From NCBI GenBank assembly GCA_018831055.1, contig JAHJRE010000111.1:1-37594 (forward strand): a stretch of 37,594 bases of DNA, written 5' to 3'. Position numbers and translations under genes: made by a program. Positions within the stretch are counted from its first letter, which is position 1; each line of letters opens with the position of its first letter. The notes below the pieces were generated by a model. The model did no database searches. It had not been told where the DNA came from and saw only the letters and a program-made list of their open reading frames with translations. This DNA comes from Bacteroidota bacterium (lineage in GTDB: Bacteria; Bacteroidota; Bacteroidia; Bacteroidales; B18-G4). Shown one piece after another: positions 7,559 through 15,574 of this stretch.

Positions 7559-9505
7559 ATGAAAAAAACCATTCTCCTGGCATTACTTATTACTGTGATG
7601 TCAGGCAATTCCTTTGCCAAATCATACAACCTCTCCTCTCCGGATGATAAGATCAGGGTTAACATTAACGTCGGGGATGGAATAAGCTTTACGGTTCATT
7701 ACTCCGGCAAGTCCGTCATCGAATCCGCCATCATAGGTTTGGAACTGCAAAACAGCTTTGATTTCGGAACAGAACCCAAAGTCCGGGCAAAGAAATTCTA
7801 TGAGGTAAATGAAGAGATATACCCTGTTGTCCCTGTAAAATCAAAAGTTGTACATAATCAATACAATAGTCTGGTGTTGATCTTCCGACAGCCCTTTAAA
7901 TTAGAGTTCAGGGCATACAACGATGGGGTTGCATACAGGATAATAGGGGAGACCAACCAGACCGTTACGGTGCAAAGTGAGACCGGTATTTTTGAATTTC
8001 CTGAAAACACGCGGGTTTGGTTTCCTCAGGAAGATAAGTTTTACAGCCATTTTGAGCGAATGTACCTCGACACTCTTCTCTCTTCCCTTGATAACGGCGC
8101 CTTCTGTTCCCTTCCCGTCCTCCTGGAAACACCTGATGATATGTTTATCGCCATTTGCGACAGCGATGTCAAAGACTATCCGCAAATGTTCCTGGAAAAA
8201 ACGGAAGGGGTTGCTTTAAAGGCTCTTTTCCCTCCGGTAGTGCTGGAAACGGAGCCCACTCAGCGACCTCATGCTGAAACCATCACCTCGGAAGCGGATT
8301 ATATCGCACACACAAGGGGATTTCGTGATTTCCCCTGGAGAGCCTTCATCCTCTCAGATAATCCGGGTGATATCGTGGAAAGCAACATCATCTTTGCTTT
8401 GGCCGGCGAGTCAGAAATAGAAAACACATCCTGGATCAAACCGGGTAAGGTTGCCTGGGACTGGTGGAATGCAAACAACATTTACGGGGTCGATTTCCGG
8501 GCAGGAATAAACACGGAAACATATAAGCATTACATCGATTTTGCATCCCGTTTCGGACTCGAATACATCATCCTGGATGAAGGCTGGTCGGATCCGGGTG
8601 ACGTGATGGTCATCAATCCCGACATCAACCTGACAGAGATCATCAACCATGGCAAAGAGAAAAATGTGGGAATCATCCTATGGGTATTATGGAAACCTCT
8701 GGACAAGGTTATGGAGGCATTTATGGACAGCTGTCAGGTCTGGGGTGTGAAAGGCCTGAAGATCGATTTTATGCAGAGGGCCGACCAGGAAATGGTGAAT
8801 TATTACTGGAAAACGGCGGAAGCAGCCACCGCTCATCAACTTATCCTGGATTTTCATGGTGCTTACAAACCGGCTGGATTTAACCGTACCTGGCCCAATG
8901 TCTTGTCGCACGAAGGGGTAAAAGGACTGGAAAACAACAAGTGGTCGATGCTGATCACCCCGCGGCACGATCTAACCCTCCCGTTCACGCGCATGGTAGG
9001 TGGACCGATGGATTATACCCCTGGCGCCATGATCAATGCCCAACCCGGTAATTTCCATGTCTCCTTCACCCGCCCCATGAGCCAGGGCACACGCTGCCAC
9101 GAAATAGCCAAATATGTGGTCTTCGAAAGCCCACTCCAAATGCTGGCCGATAGCCCTTCAAATTACTACAGAGACGAAGAATCCACGGAGTTTATTTCCG
9201 GTATCCCTGTTACATGGGACGAAACAAAGGTGCTGGATGCTGCTGTGGGGGAATACATTGTGATGGTCAGAAAGAAAGGTGGTAAATGGTACCTGGGCGC
9301 CATGACCAACGAAAAACCCCGGCAATTTCAAATCCGCCCCACTTTCCTGGATGATGGGGAATATAATCTGGAAATCATGCAGGACGGTATCAATGCCGAC
9401 AGAAATGCCATGGATTACAGTAAGATCACCCGGACCATCTCAACAGACGACACCATCCATCTTAACCTTGCTCCCGGCGGAGGCTGGGTTGGGATCTTTG
9501 AGTAA
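7559..9505 (+). CDS. GH97 glycoside hydrolase (alpha-glucosidase/alpha-galactosidase family)
   Basis: The 648-residue precursor has a signal peptide (MKKTILLALLITVMSGNSFA) and full-length GH97 architecture: N-terminal beta-sandwich (about 22-285), central TIM barrel (about 290-560) starting KPGKVAWDWWN, and a C-terminal beta-domain. The family includes inverting alpha-glucosidases such as SusB and retaining alpha-galactosidases. The barrel has KIDFMQRADQ with Asp403, which resembles the position of the nucleophile in retaining members, and HEGVKGLE with Glu452 and Glu458 as candidate acid or calcium-ligand residues. This hints at the retaining type but needs an alignment. It should act in the periplasm on alpha-linked oligosaccharides. 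No SusC/SusD pair is nearby. A hairpin follows the stop. Confidence 0.9.
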   Translation: MKKTILLALLITVMSGNSFAKSYNLSSPDDKIRVNINVGDGISFTVHYSGKSVIESAIIGLELQNSFDFGTEPKVRAKKFYEVNEEIYPVVPVKSKVVHNQYNSLVLIFRQPFKLEFRAYNDGVAYRIIGETNQTVTVQSETGIFEFPENTRVWFPQEDKFYSHFERMYLDTLLSSLDNGAFCSLPVLLETPDDMFIAICDSDVKDYPQMFLEKTEGVALKALFPPVVLETEPTQRPHAETITSEADYIAHTRGFRDFPWRAFILSDNPGDIVESNIIFALAGESEIENTSWIKPGKVAWDWWNANNIYGVDFRAGINTETYKHYIDFASRFGLEYIILDEGWSDPGDVMVINPDINLTEIINHGKEKNVGIILWVLWKPLDKVMEAFMDSCQVWGVKGLKIDFMQRADQEMVNYYWKTAEAATAHQLILDFHGAYKPAGFNRTWPNVLSHEGVKGLENNKWSMLITPRHDLTLPFTRMVGGPMDYTPGAMINAQPGNFHVSFTRPMSQGTRCHEIAKYVVFESPLQMLADSPSNYYRDEESTEFISGIPVTWDETKVLDAAVGEYIVMVRKKGGKWYLGAMTNEKPRQFQIRPTFLDDGEYNLEIMQDGINADRNAMDYSKITRTISTDDTIHLNLAPGGGWVGIFE

Positions 9506-9508
9506 GTT

Positions 9509-9540
9509 TATTTTACATTTGGACGCCTGATTGTAAAATA
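9509..9540. terminator. Inverted repeat between convergent genes
   Basis: TATTTTACA (9509-9517) and TGTAAAATA (9532-9540) form a 9-bp A/T-rich stem just after the GH97 stop. There is no T-tract, so it is only a possible bidirectional terminator for GH97 and the convergent protease gene. Confidence 0.35.
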
Positions 9541-9612
9541 CACTTTCATACGAATCTTCGGTCTCTCTGGATAGGTAAAACCATTATCAGGATTGGGAAA
9601 TATTAAAAAAGT

Positions 9613-9640
9613 GGCAGGGTGCAGGTTACAGGTTGCAACT
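9613..9640. repeat. 7-bp-period repeat (CAGGTTRC family)
   Basis: GGCAGGG, TGCAGGT, TACAGGT and TGCAACT follow each other in 7-bp register, just beyond the stop of the M48 protease gene. Confidence 0.7.
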
Positions 9641-9647
9641 CAAAAAA

Positions 9648-10589
9648 TTAAAACTGCTCCAACAGCCGGATCCTGTTCTCAATCGGGGGATGGGTAGCAA
9701 ACAGCGAATCCAGTGAAAGAAAATTTTTCTTTTCTTTCTCCTGGGGATTATCAATAAAAAGCTGGGCAACATCCTGGCGTTTCACTGCCTCTATCCTGGA
9801 ATCGGTGGAAACCTTCCGCAAGGCGGAAGCCAGAGCCATAGGGTTTTTTGTCAATTGTGCCCCGCCGGCATCGGCCATGTACTCTCTTTTCCTGGAAAGG
9901 GCAAACCGGAACAAAAGCGTGATCACATATCCCACAACCGCCAATACAAGCCCCAGCAGCATGATGGTGCCGTCTTTCTTGTCTCTTCTGCCTCCGCCAA
10001 AAACCAGGGTTCGCAGGAACATCTCAGCGAGAAAGGCGAAGATCCCTACAAAAATGATGGAGATGATCAGAAGCCTCACATCCCGGTTGCGGATATGGGT
10101 CAGTTCGTGAGCGATAACACCCTCAAGCTCCTCATCATTCAGCTTGTTAATGATCCCGCTGGAAAGGGTCACGGTATATGTCTTTTCATTGATCCCGCTC
10201 GCATAGGCATTCAATGAATCGTCATCAATGATATTGATTTTAGGCATCTTCATGCCCGCGGCAATGGTCAGGTTTTCCACAAGGTTGTAAACCCTTTTGT
10301 TGTCCTTTCGTTCCAATGGCCTGGCTCCCGTGGCACTCATGATCATGCTGGAATGTGAAAAGTAAGCTATTAAAAACCAAATGCCTACTCCTATGGTGAT
10401 CCAGGGAACCGTCCTGAGAAAAGCATGAACGGCATAAGGCCCGCTGCTGTCGGGGTATTGCGGGTCATAGTTGATAAAATAAATGAAGATATATGCCAGG
10501 ATGAACAATACCAGCGGGAACATGATAAGCAGCACCACAGACCTGGAATTGTTCCTCCAGATCTGGGTTTGCAATCCTGTGTATTTCAT
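9648..10589 (-). CDS. M48 family membrane zinc metalloprotease, HtpX-like
   Basis: A 313-residue integral membrane protease. Two N-terminal membrane helices (about 18-40 and 62-81) precede the catalytic part with HELTH (161-165, Glu162 catalytic), then two more helices (about 173-197 and 208-230) and REYMADA with Glu236 as the third zinc ligand, the HtpX arrangement. Role in the family: quality control of damaged membrane proteins in the cytoplasmic membrane. The frame can start at a TTG three codons earlier (10598), overlapping lemA; I choose the ATG at 10589, which follows the lemA stop by one base and suggests translational coupling. The lemA-M48 pair is common in bacteria. Confidence 0.9.
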   Translation of the reverse strand: MKYTGLQTQIWRNNSRSVVLLIMFPLVLFILAYIFIYFINYDPQYPDSSGPYAVHAFLRTVPWITIGVGIWFLIAYFSHSSMIMSATGARPLERKDNKRVYNLVENLTIAAGMKMPKINIIDDDSLNAYASGINEKTYTVTLSSGIINKLNDEELEGVIAHELTHIRNRDVRLLIISIIFVGIFAFLAEMFLRTLVFGGGRRDKKDGTIMLLGLVLAVVGYVITLLFRFALSRKREYMADAGGAQLTKNPMALASALRKVSTDSRIEAVKRQDVAQLFIDNPQEKEKKNFLSLDSLFATHPPIENRIRLLEQF

Positions 10590-10590
10590 T

Positions 10591-11157
10591 TTACTCAAAG
10601 TTTATTTTGGGAGCCTCTTCCATCCTTTCCCTGCCGGCTTCTCCCAGGTCGAACATCATTTCCTTTTTGAACCCGAACATGCCGGCAACAATATTAGAGG
10701 GAAACATTTCAACCGAAGTATTGAGCTCTCGCGTGGCCGAATTAAAGTAACGCCGTGCCGCAGCCAGCTTGTTTTCCACATCGGAAATTTCTTCCTGAAG
10801 ATTCATAAAGTTCTGGCTGGCTTTCAGGTCGGGGTAGGCTTCCACGGCAACTTTCAACCCTTGCAATGCAGAGGTGAGCTGGGCTTCAGCCTGTATCTTC
10901 CCGTCGATGGTGGTGGCGCTCATGGCCTTTGACCTGGCTTCCGTGATGTCGGTTAGCACTTTTTGCTCATGCTTCATATAACCCTTCACGGCATCCACCA
11001 GTTGAGGGATCAGATCATGACGCTGCCGCAGCTGCACATCGATATCGGCAAATGCATTTTCACGGTTATTCCTTAACCTTACCAGCTTGTTATACAATGA
11101 AATAAGAAGCAGTATGACTACCGCTATAATGGCAATGATTACAATGATTCCTGTCAT
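10591..11157 (-). CDS. lemA: LemA family protein
   Basis: A 188-residue protein with one N-terminal membrane helix (about 3-21) and a long helical domain containing the typical LemA features VRLRNNRENAFADIDVQL and RHDLIPQLV, followed by YPDLKAS and FNSATRELN. LemA proteins are membrane-anchored helical bundles of unknown biochemical function. It is the first gene of a two-gene operon with the M48 protease; the stop and the next ATG are separated by one base. A weak TAATTTTA element lies upstream at 11182-11189. Confidence 0.92.
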   Translation of the reverse strand: MTGIIVIIAIIAVVILLLISLYNKLVRLRNNRENAFADIDVQLRQRHDLIPQLVDAVKGYMKHEQKVLTDITEARSKAMSATTIDGKIQAEAQLTSALQGLKVAVEAYPDLKASQNFMNLQEEISDVENKLAAARRYFNSATRELNTSVEMFPSNIVAGMFGFKKEMMFDLGEAGRERMEEAPKINFE

Positions 11158-11219
11158 AATATTCGTTTATTGATTTACGGGTAAAATTAAGGATAATTTC
11201 CCGGGATACACCATGAAAT

Positions 11220-13637
11220 TTACTCATACTTTAATGCATCCGCAGGATTGATCTGAACCGCTCTCAGGGTTTGCCAGGAAACGGCCGCAATAGTCAGTAC
11301 GACGGATAATAAACCGGATGCAATGAAAATCCACACATCAATATCTATCCTGTAGGCAAACCTGCTAAGCCATTCTGCAGACAGGAAATACATCAACGGA
11401 AGGGCAATGATCCCGGCTATCAGCACCAGTCGGAGGAAGCTCCAGAGTATCATACGATACAGGCTAAGATTATCCGCACCCAGTGTTTTACGTATGCAGA
11501 TTTCCCTGATCCTGCTTCTAAGCGTGAACATAACTATGGCAATCAATCCGATCAGTGCGATGGCCAATGCCAGCAGCGTGAATACACCCATGATCTTCAC
11601 CAGGTTTTGTTCTTTCGAATATAAGCGGTCGAAATTCTCATCCAGGAAAAAAGAATTGAATGGCCATTCCGGAGAGGATTTATCCCAAACCTCCTCAATG
11701 GCAGCCAGGGTCTTATCAAGGTTTTTTGTATCCACATCCAGGATCATATTCAGCACATAATTAGGGTAGGGTCGCTTGCTGACAACGAAGACAGCCGGAT
11801 ATACCCTGTTATGAAGTGAACGGTAATGGATATCATCTGCTATCCCTATGATCCGCCGGGTTTCTATCCCATCCCAGAATCCTGTAAGATATTCCCCGAC
11901 AGGGTTTTCTATCCCCTGGTTCCTCAGGATACCGGCCATGGTTTCATTGATGATACAAAGGTCAAGGCTGTCTTTGGCAACTTCCGGAAGGTCATCCGGA
12001 AAGTCCTCCCCTGTATGTATCCTGGCCCCCATAACATCAAAGAAGTTATTTTCGACGGAAATAAATGCTGCCGAAAGCTCGTTTTCCGCCACGGTATGTC
12101 CTTTGACGAGAAATCCACAGTAATTGTTCTCAAACCTTCCCGGGATATTATGAGTACCTGTCGAGGCATTCACTCCGGGCATGGAGGCCACAGCCATTTT
12201 AATGTCATCAAAGCGGCGGTTCATGTTTTCATCCCAGGGATTTTCCACAACCAGCTTTCCCGATTTCTCAAATCCCAGGTTCCTTTCCGATAAATAACTG
12301 AATTGCTGCTGCACGATCCAGGCTCCCGTGATCAATCCTACAGATATGATAAACTGAAAGATCACCAGTATTTCACGTATACCCAAACCTTTCCTGCCCT
12401 TACGATGAACGGTATCTCCAAGGCTTTTTAACACCTGCCCCGATTGATAGGAAGAAAGTATCCAGGAAGGATAACTGCCGGTAAGGATGATCAGCAATCC
12501 CAGGAAAGCCACAATAGAAGTGAGGAACACAGGCCTTGCCAGGGTTTCTAAAGACAGTTCGTAGCCATAAATTACCGAAAACCATGGCAGGAATATTTCT
12601 GCAAGAGCCAATGCCAGCAGGAAAGCAAGAAGTATATAAAAGGCTGTTTCTGTAAAAAATTGCATCGCGATTTGCCCCCGTGTTGAGCCCATAACCTTGC
12701 GTAGCCCAATTTCCCGGTAGCGCTTCATGTTACGGGCAGTCGACAAATTGATAAAGTTCACACAGGCGAGTATAAGAATGAGAGCAGCGCTGACCCCGAA
12801 TATCCTGACCACTGTTATGCTTCCCTGAGCTTCCATCTCCCAGCGTATGTTTTCCGAGTGCAGATGGATGCGCTTTAACGGTTGCAGTCGAATGGTGCTG
12901 CGATAATTTGTATCAGGAACATTCCGCGCCCAGCATTCATCCAGATCCTGCTCAATATCTGCTACCTCCACACCGGGCCTTAACAGGCAGTAAAAATGAT
13001 AGGAACTGTTGTACCAGTTTTTCAGGGCAGATTTGTTCGATTGCATAACATAATCAAGCGGCAATATGCCTGAAAAATGCACGAAAGATCCCGAGGGAAT
13101 ATCCTCCATGATACCACTCACTACAACAGGGTAAAAGTTTTCCACCAGAATCTCCTTCCCGATCGGATCTTCATCCCCAAAATACCGTCTGGCCGTCGAC
13201 TCCGTCAGAATTACGGTATTTGGCCTTTTGAGGATCTCAATGGGATCTCCTGAGATCATTCCGAAATCAAAAATCCTGAAAAAACTACTGTCGGTACTGA
13301 TAAAAATCTCATTCTTAAGCTTGGTATCCCCATAACGCAATACCAGGTTTTCCCTTTTCAGGATGGTGACATCCTCAATACCGGATATCTGATCCCGTTG
13401 AAATGTAAGAAATACACCGGGTTGTATGGGATCATCAAACTCCGTTCCCGGATTGATCTGCCGGTAAATACGGTCTCCCTTGCTGTGAAACCGGTCAAAA
13501 TCATACTCGTTAATTATATAAACGGTAATAATCAACACACAGGAAATTCCCAACGCCAACCCGATGATGTTGATCAACGAATAGGAAACCGACCTGTAAA
13601 AATTTCTCCAGGCGGTTTTAAGATAATTGGAGAACAT
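11220..13637 (-). CDS. ABC transporter permease, MacB/FtsX type
   Basis: The 805-residue protein has the domain order usual for the large Bacteroidota permeases of this class: N-terminal helix (about 19-42), periplasmic MacB-like core domain (about 50-270), FtsX domain with three helices (about 277-398), another helix (about 420-443), a second periplasmic core domain and a C-terminal FtsX domain (about 680-800). The segment REIGLRKVMGSTRGQI and its counterpart REICIRKTLGAD are the characteristic cytoplasmic loops. Proteins of this class do not transport through a channel but transmit ATP-driven movement across the membrane, for example for lipoprotein, peptide or antibiotic export. No ATPase or membrane-fusion gene is adjacent, so its partner must lie elsewhere. 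Substrate unknown. Confidence 0.9.
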   Translation of the reverse strand: MFSNYLKTAWRNFYRSVSYSLINIIGLALGISCVLIITVYIINEYDFDRFHSKGDRIYRQINPGTEFDDPIQPGVFLTFQRDQISGIEDVTILKRENLVLRYGDTKLKNEIFISTDSSFFRIFDFGMISGDPIEILKRPNTVILTESTARRYFGDEDPIGKEILVENFYPVVVSGIMEDIPSGSFVHFSGILPLDYVMQSNKSALKNWYNSSYHFYCLLRPGVEVADIEQDLDECWARNVPDTNYRSTIRLQPLKRIHLHSENIRWEMEAQGSITVVRIFGVSAALILILACVNFINLSTARNMKRYREIGLRKVMGSTRGQIAMQFFTETAFYILLAFLLALALAEIFLPWFSVIYGYELSLETLARPVFLTSIVAFLGLLIILTGSYPSWILSSYQSGQVLKSLGDTVHRKGRKGLGIREILVIFQFIISVGLITGAWIVQQQFSYLSERNLGFEKSGKLVVENPWDENMNRRFDDIKMAVASMPGVNASTGTHNIPGRFENNYCGFLVKGHTVAENELSAAFISVENNFFDVMGARIHTGEDFPDDLPEVAKDSLDLCIINETMAGILRNQGIENPVGEYLTGFWDGIETRRIIGIADDIHYRSLHNRVYPAVFVVSKRPYPNYVLNMILDVDTKNLDKTLAAIEEVWDKSSPEWPFNSFFLDENFDRLYSKEQNLVKIMGVFTLLALAIALIGLIAIVMFTLRSRIREICIRKTLGADNLSLYRMILWSFLRLVLIAGIIALPLMYFLSAEWLSRFAYRIDIDVWIFIASGLLSVVLTIAAVSWQTLRAVQINPADALKYE

Positions 13638-13740
13638 ATGGAAAGTTTTTCCAATTGTTTCAAGAATTATACCAATCGAAGGAAAAGCCTGGTTTATAGA
13701 AGATAGTAAGGATATGACAAAAGGATTCCTGTATACTAAA

Positions 13741-13757
13741 TGAACATCTGCTGTTCA
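13741..13757. promoter_or_regulatory. Inverted repeat, possible operator upstream of the permease
   Basis: TGAACA-TCTGC-TGTTCA is a perfect 6-bp inverted repeat with a 5-bp centre, in the 173-bp gap between the aldo/keto reductase stop and the permease start, 104 bp upstream of the latter. Its size fits a dimeric regulator site; no regulator is assigned. Confidence 0.3.
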
Positions 13758-13810
13758 CAACTGAACAAACAAATATTTCAAAATCATTCAATGGATGCCT
13801 ACCTGATAAC

Positions 13811-14743
13811 TTAAAAAGGTAAAGCATCCCTTATCGTTTTCAGGTCCGTTTCCTTCAGCTTCAGATTCCCGGCCCTGGCATTGGAGATTACCTGCTCCGT
13901 CTTCCTTGCCCCTGTCAGCACACTGGTAATGCCCATCTGGTGAAAGGTCCAGGCAATAACTATATTTGATACCGGCTGCTGATAAAACGAGGCAATATCT
14001 TCCAGGATGCTTAGCAGCTTGAGTACTTTGCTCCATGCAGGTTCGCTGTAAAAATCATAGAAACGGTCACGGTAATCCCCTTTTTCAAACTCCGGTTTTG
14101 TTTTATACCTGCCGGTAAGGATTCCTCCTCCAAGTGTCCCATATCCCAGGATACCAATGTTCTTCTCCAGGCAAAAGGGAAGTATATCCTTTTCAATTTC
14201 TCTTTCCAGCATAGAATAGTGGGGCTGGTCCGATACTATCCATGTCGTTTTCAATGTCGTTTCAAGCAATTCACGGCTGAAATTGGAAACCCCGAGGTAA
14301 CGAAATTTGCCCAAATCCCTTAGTTTAACCAATTCATTCAGGGTATCTTCCAAAGGTGTATCAGGATCCGGGCGGTGGATCTGGTACAGATCGATAAAAT
14401 CCGTTCCCAGCCTTTTCAGCGAATCATCGATCTCCTGGCGTATGCTTTCCGGTTTCAGGGTAATGTAAACTCCTTTGCCTGCCTTCTTTATTCCAACCTT
14501 GGTGGCCAGCACCACCTCATCCCTTTTACCCTTAATGGCTTTACCCACAATCTCCTCAGAATGCCCCGAGCCGTATACCGGCGCTGTATCAATAAGGTTA
14601 ATCCCGTTATCCAATGCAGCATGTAAAGCCCTTACCGACTCTGCATCATCCGACACACCCCAGAAATCATTCCCCATCGCCCACGTCCCCAATCCAACAA
14701 CAGAAACCCTCAAATCAGACTTCCCAATTTTCCTATAAATCAT
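13811..14743 (-). CDS. Aldo/keto reductase
   Basis: The 310-residue enzyme has the complete catalytic tetrad of the family: Asp52 and Tyr57 (LIDTAPVYG), Lys82 (ATKVG) and His123 (YQIHRPD). NADPH-binding features such as GVSNFS and the C-terminal GARKTEQV are present. The type is the soluble cytosolic oxidoreductase resembling L-glyceraldehyde-3-phosphate reductase or auxin-induced-protein homologues; the substrate is not predictable. It lies 41 bp behind the Crp/Fnr gene on the same strand, and a heptamer repeat containing seven ATG triplets fills the space; only the last (14743) opens the full frame. It is likely co-transcribed with the regulator. Confidence 0.9.
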   Translation of the reverse strand: MIYRKIGKSDLRVSVVGLGTWAMGNDFWGVSDDAESVRALHAALDNGINLIDTAPVYGSGHSEEIVGKAIKGKRDEVVLATKVGIKKAGKGVYITLKPESIRQEIDDSLKRLGTDFIDLYQIHRPDPDTPLEDTLNELVKLRDLGKFRYLGVSNFSRELLETTLKTTWIVSDQPHYSMLEREIEKDILPFCLEKNIGILGYGTLGGGILTGRYKTKPEFEKGDYRDRFYDFYSEPAWSKVLKLLSILEDIASFYQQPVSNIVIAWTFHQMGITSVLTGARKTEQVISNARAGNLKLKETDLKTIRDALPF

Positions 14744-14789
14744 TATTCATTATTCATTATTCATTGTTCATTGTTCATTGTTCATTATT
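14741..14789. repeat. Heptamer array CATTRTT x7 between the Crp/Fnr and AKR genes
   Basis: Seven consecutive copies: CATTATT three times, CATTGTT three times, CATTATT once. On the coding (minus) strand each unit carries an ATG. The array includes the stop codon of the regulator gene (14785-14787, overlapping an ATG) and ends in the start codon of the aldo/keto reductase gene. Confidence 0.95.
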
Positions 14790-15465
14790 CCTGGTTCCCT
14801 CTCAACATCAAATTCAACCCCTTCCTGTCCAATATCCGTATCTCCCTTCTCTGCAACTCAATGATCCCTTCCCTGTCGAGTTCACCCATTGTTCTGGCCA
14901 GGGAAGGCCGTGTCACTCCAAACAGGTCCGCCAGGCTTTGTTGCGAATGTGGGATGGTAACCATTTCCTTATCTTTCCCGGCAAGGTTCAGCAGGTATTG
15001 AGCGATCTTTTCCCGGATGGTCTTGAAAGAAAGAAACTTGATCTTCATCGACAGGAACTGTGCCCGGGTGGAGATCATATTCAGGAAGTTCTCCAGGAAT
15101 ACCGGGCTGATCTGAAACATTTGGATCACCGAAGCTCGTGGTATCATCAGTATAGTAACCTTTTGATTAGCCACAATGTTCACCGGAAGCTTACGGTGCT
15201 GGCCAAACAAAAATGCCGAAGCCACCGGGCTGGGTGCTGTCATATCCTCTATTTTGATCGTTTTTCCTGAAAAATCGATCATATCACCCCTCACACTGCC
15301 TTCCAGAACAACATACAGAAAATCACAGGGATCATTGCTATGTGCGATCAGATCTTCCGCTTCATAAGAACGCATCTGGTAATGGACCTGGTTCATGATA
15401 TGAGCCAGCTCCCCTTGTGAAATACCCTGAAAAAGCGGACTCTGAGATAACACTTCAATATTCAT
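14785..15465 (-). CDS. Crp/Fnr family transcriptional regulator, HcpR-like by context
   Basis: A 226-residue regulator with an N-terminal cyclic-nucleotide-binding-type sensor domain (about 10-110), a long dimerisation helix (about 115-145) and a C-terminal winged helix with SQQSLADLFGVTRPSLARTMGEL (174-196). It has a single cysteine (47), so it cannot hold an FNR-type Fe-S cluster; haem or another ligand is possible. It is divergent from a ferredoxin-like gene and hcp, the arrangement of HcpR, a nitrosative-stress regulator known from anaerobes. A palindrome TGTAACA-TT-TGTTACA in the shared region is its likely site. The frame extends to 15492 but ATG 15465 gives the normal N-terminus, MNIEVLSQSPLF. 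The downstream partner is the aldo/keto reductase. Confidence 0.85.
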   Translation of the reverse strand: MNIEVLSQSPLFQGISQGELAHIMNQVHYQMRSYEAEDLIAHSNDPCDFLYVVLEGSVRGDMIDFSGKTIKIEDMTAPSPVASAFLFGQHRKLPVNIVANQKVTILMIPRASVIQMFQISPVFLENFLNMISTRAQFLSMKIKFLSFKTIREKIAQYLLNLAGKDKEMVTIPHSQQSLADLFGVTRPSLARTMGELDREGIIELQRREIRILDRKGLNLMLRGNQE

Positions 15466-15479
15466 CCGTACTTTTTTTG

Positions 15480-15487
15480 CAAAAATC
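15480..15487 (-). promoter_or_regulatory. Putative -7 element of the Crp/Fnr gene
   Basis: Minus-strand GATTTTTG differs from TAnnTTTG only in the first base and lies 15 bp before the ATG. The palindrome at 15505-15520 would be centred about 38 bp upstream of the predicted start, which allows autoregulation. Confidence 0.4.
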
Positions 15488-15504
15488 CGCATTTTTTGCT
15501 ATGT

Positions 15505-15520
15505 TGTAACATTTGTTACA
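15505..15520. promoter_or_regulatory. Crp/Fnr-type operator between regulator and ferredoxin-hcp operon
   Basis: TGTAACA-TT-TGTTACA is a perfect 16-bp palindrome with the half-site layout TGTnA-N6-TnACA of the Crp/Fnr family. Its centre is about 42 bp before the start point predicted from the -7 element at 15542-15549, which is the class II activator position; no -33 element is seen there, as expected for an activator-dependent promoter. Confidence 0.7.
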
Positions 15521-15541
15521 TTTTTTCAGGAAGGGCTGGGA

Positions 15542-15549
15542 TAATTTTG
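15542..15549 (+). promoter_or_regulatory. -7 promoter element of the ferredoxin-hcp operon
   Basis: TAATTTTG, a full match to TAnnTTTG, 25 bp before the ATG at 15575. Confidence 0.6.
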
Positions 15550-15574
15550 CCATGTAAAGACAAATTCCTGAAAA

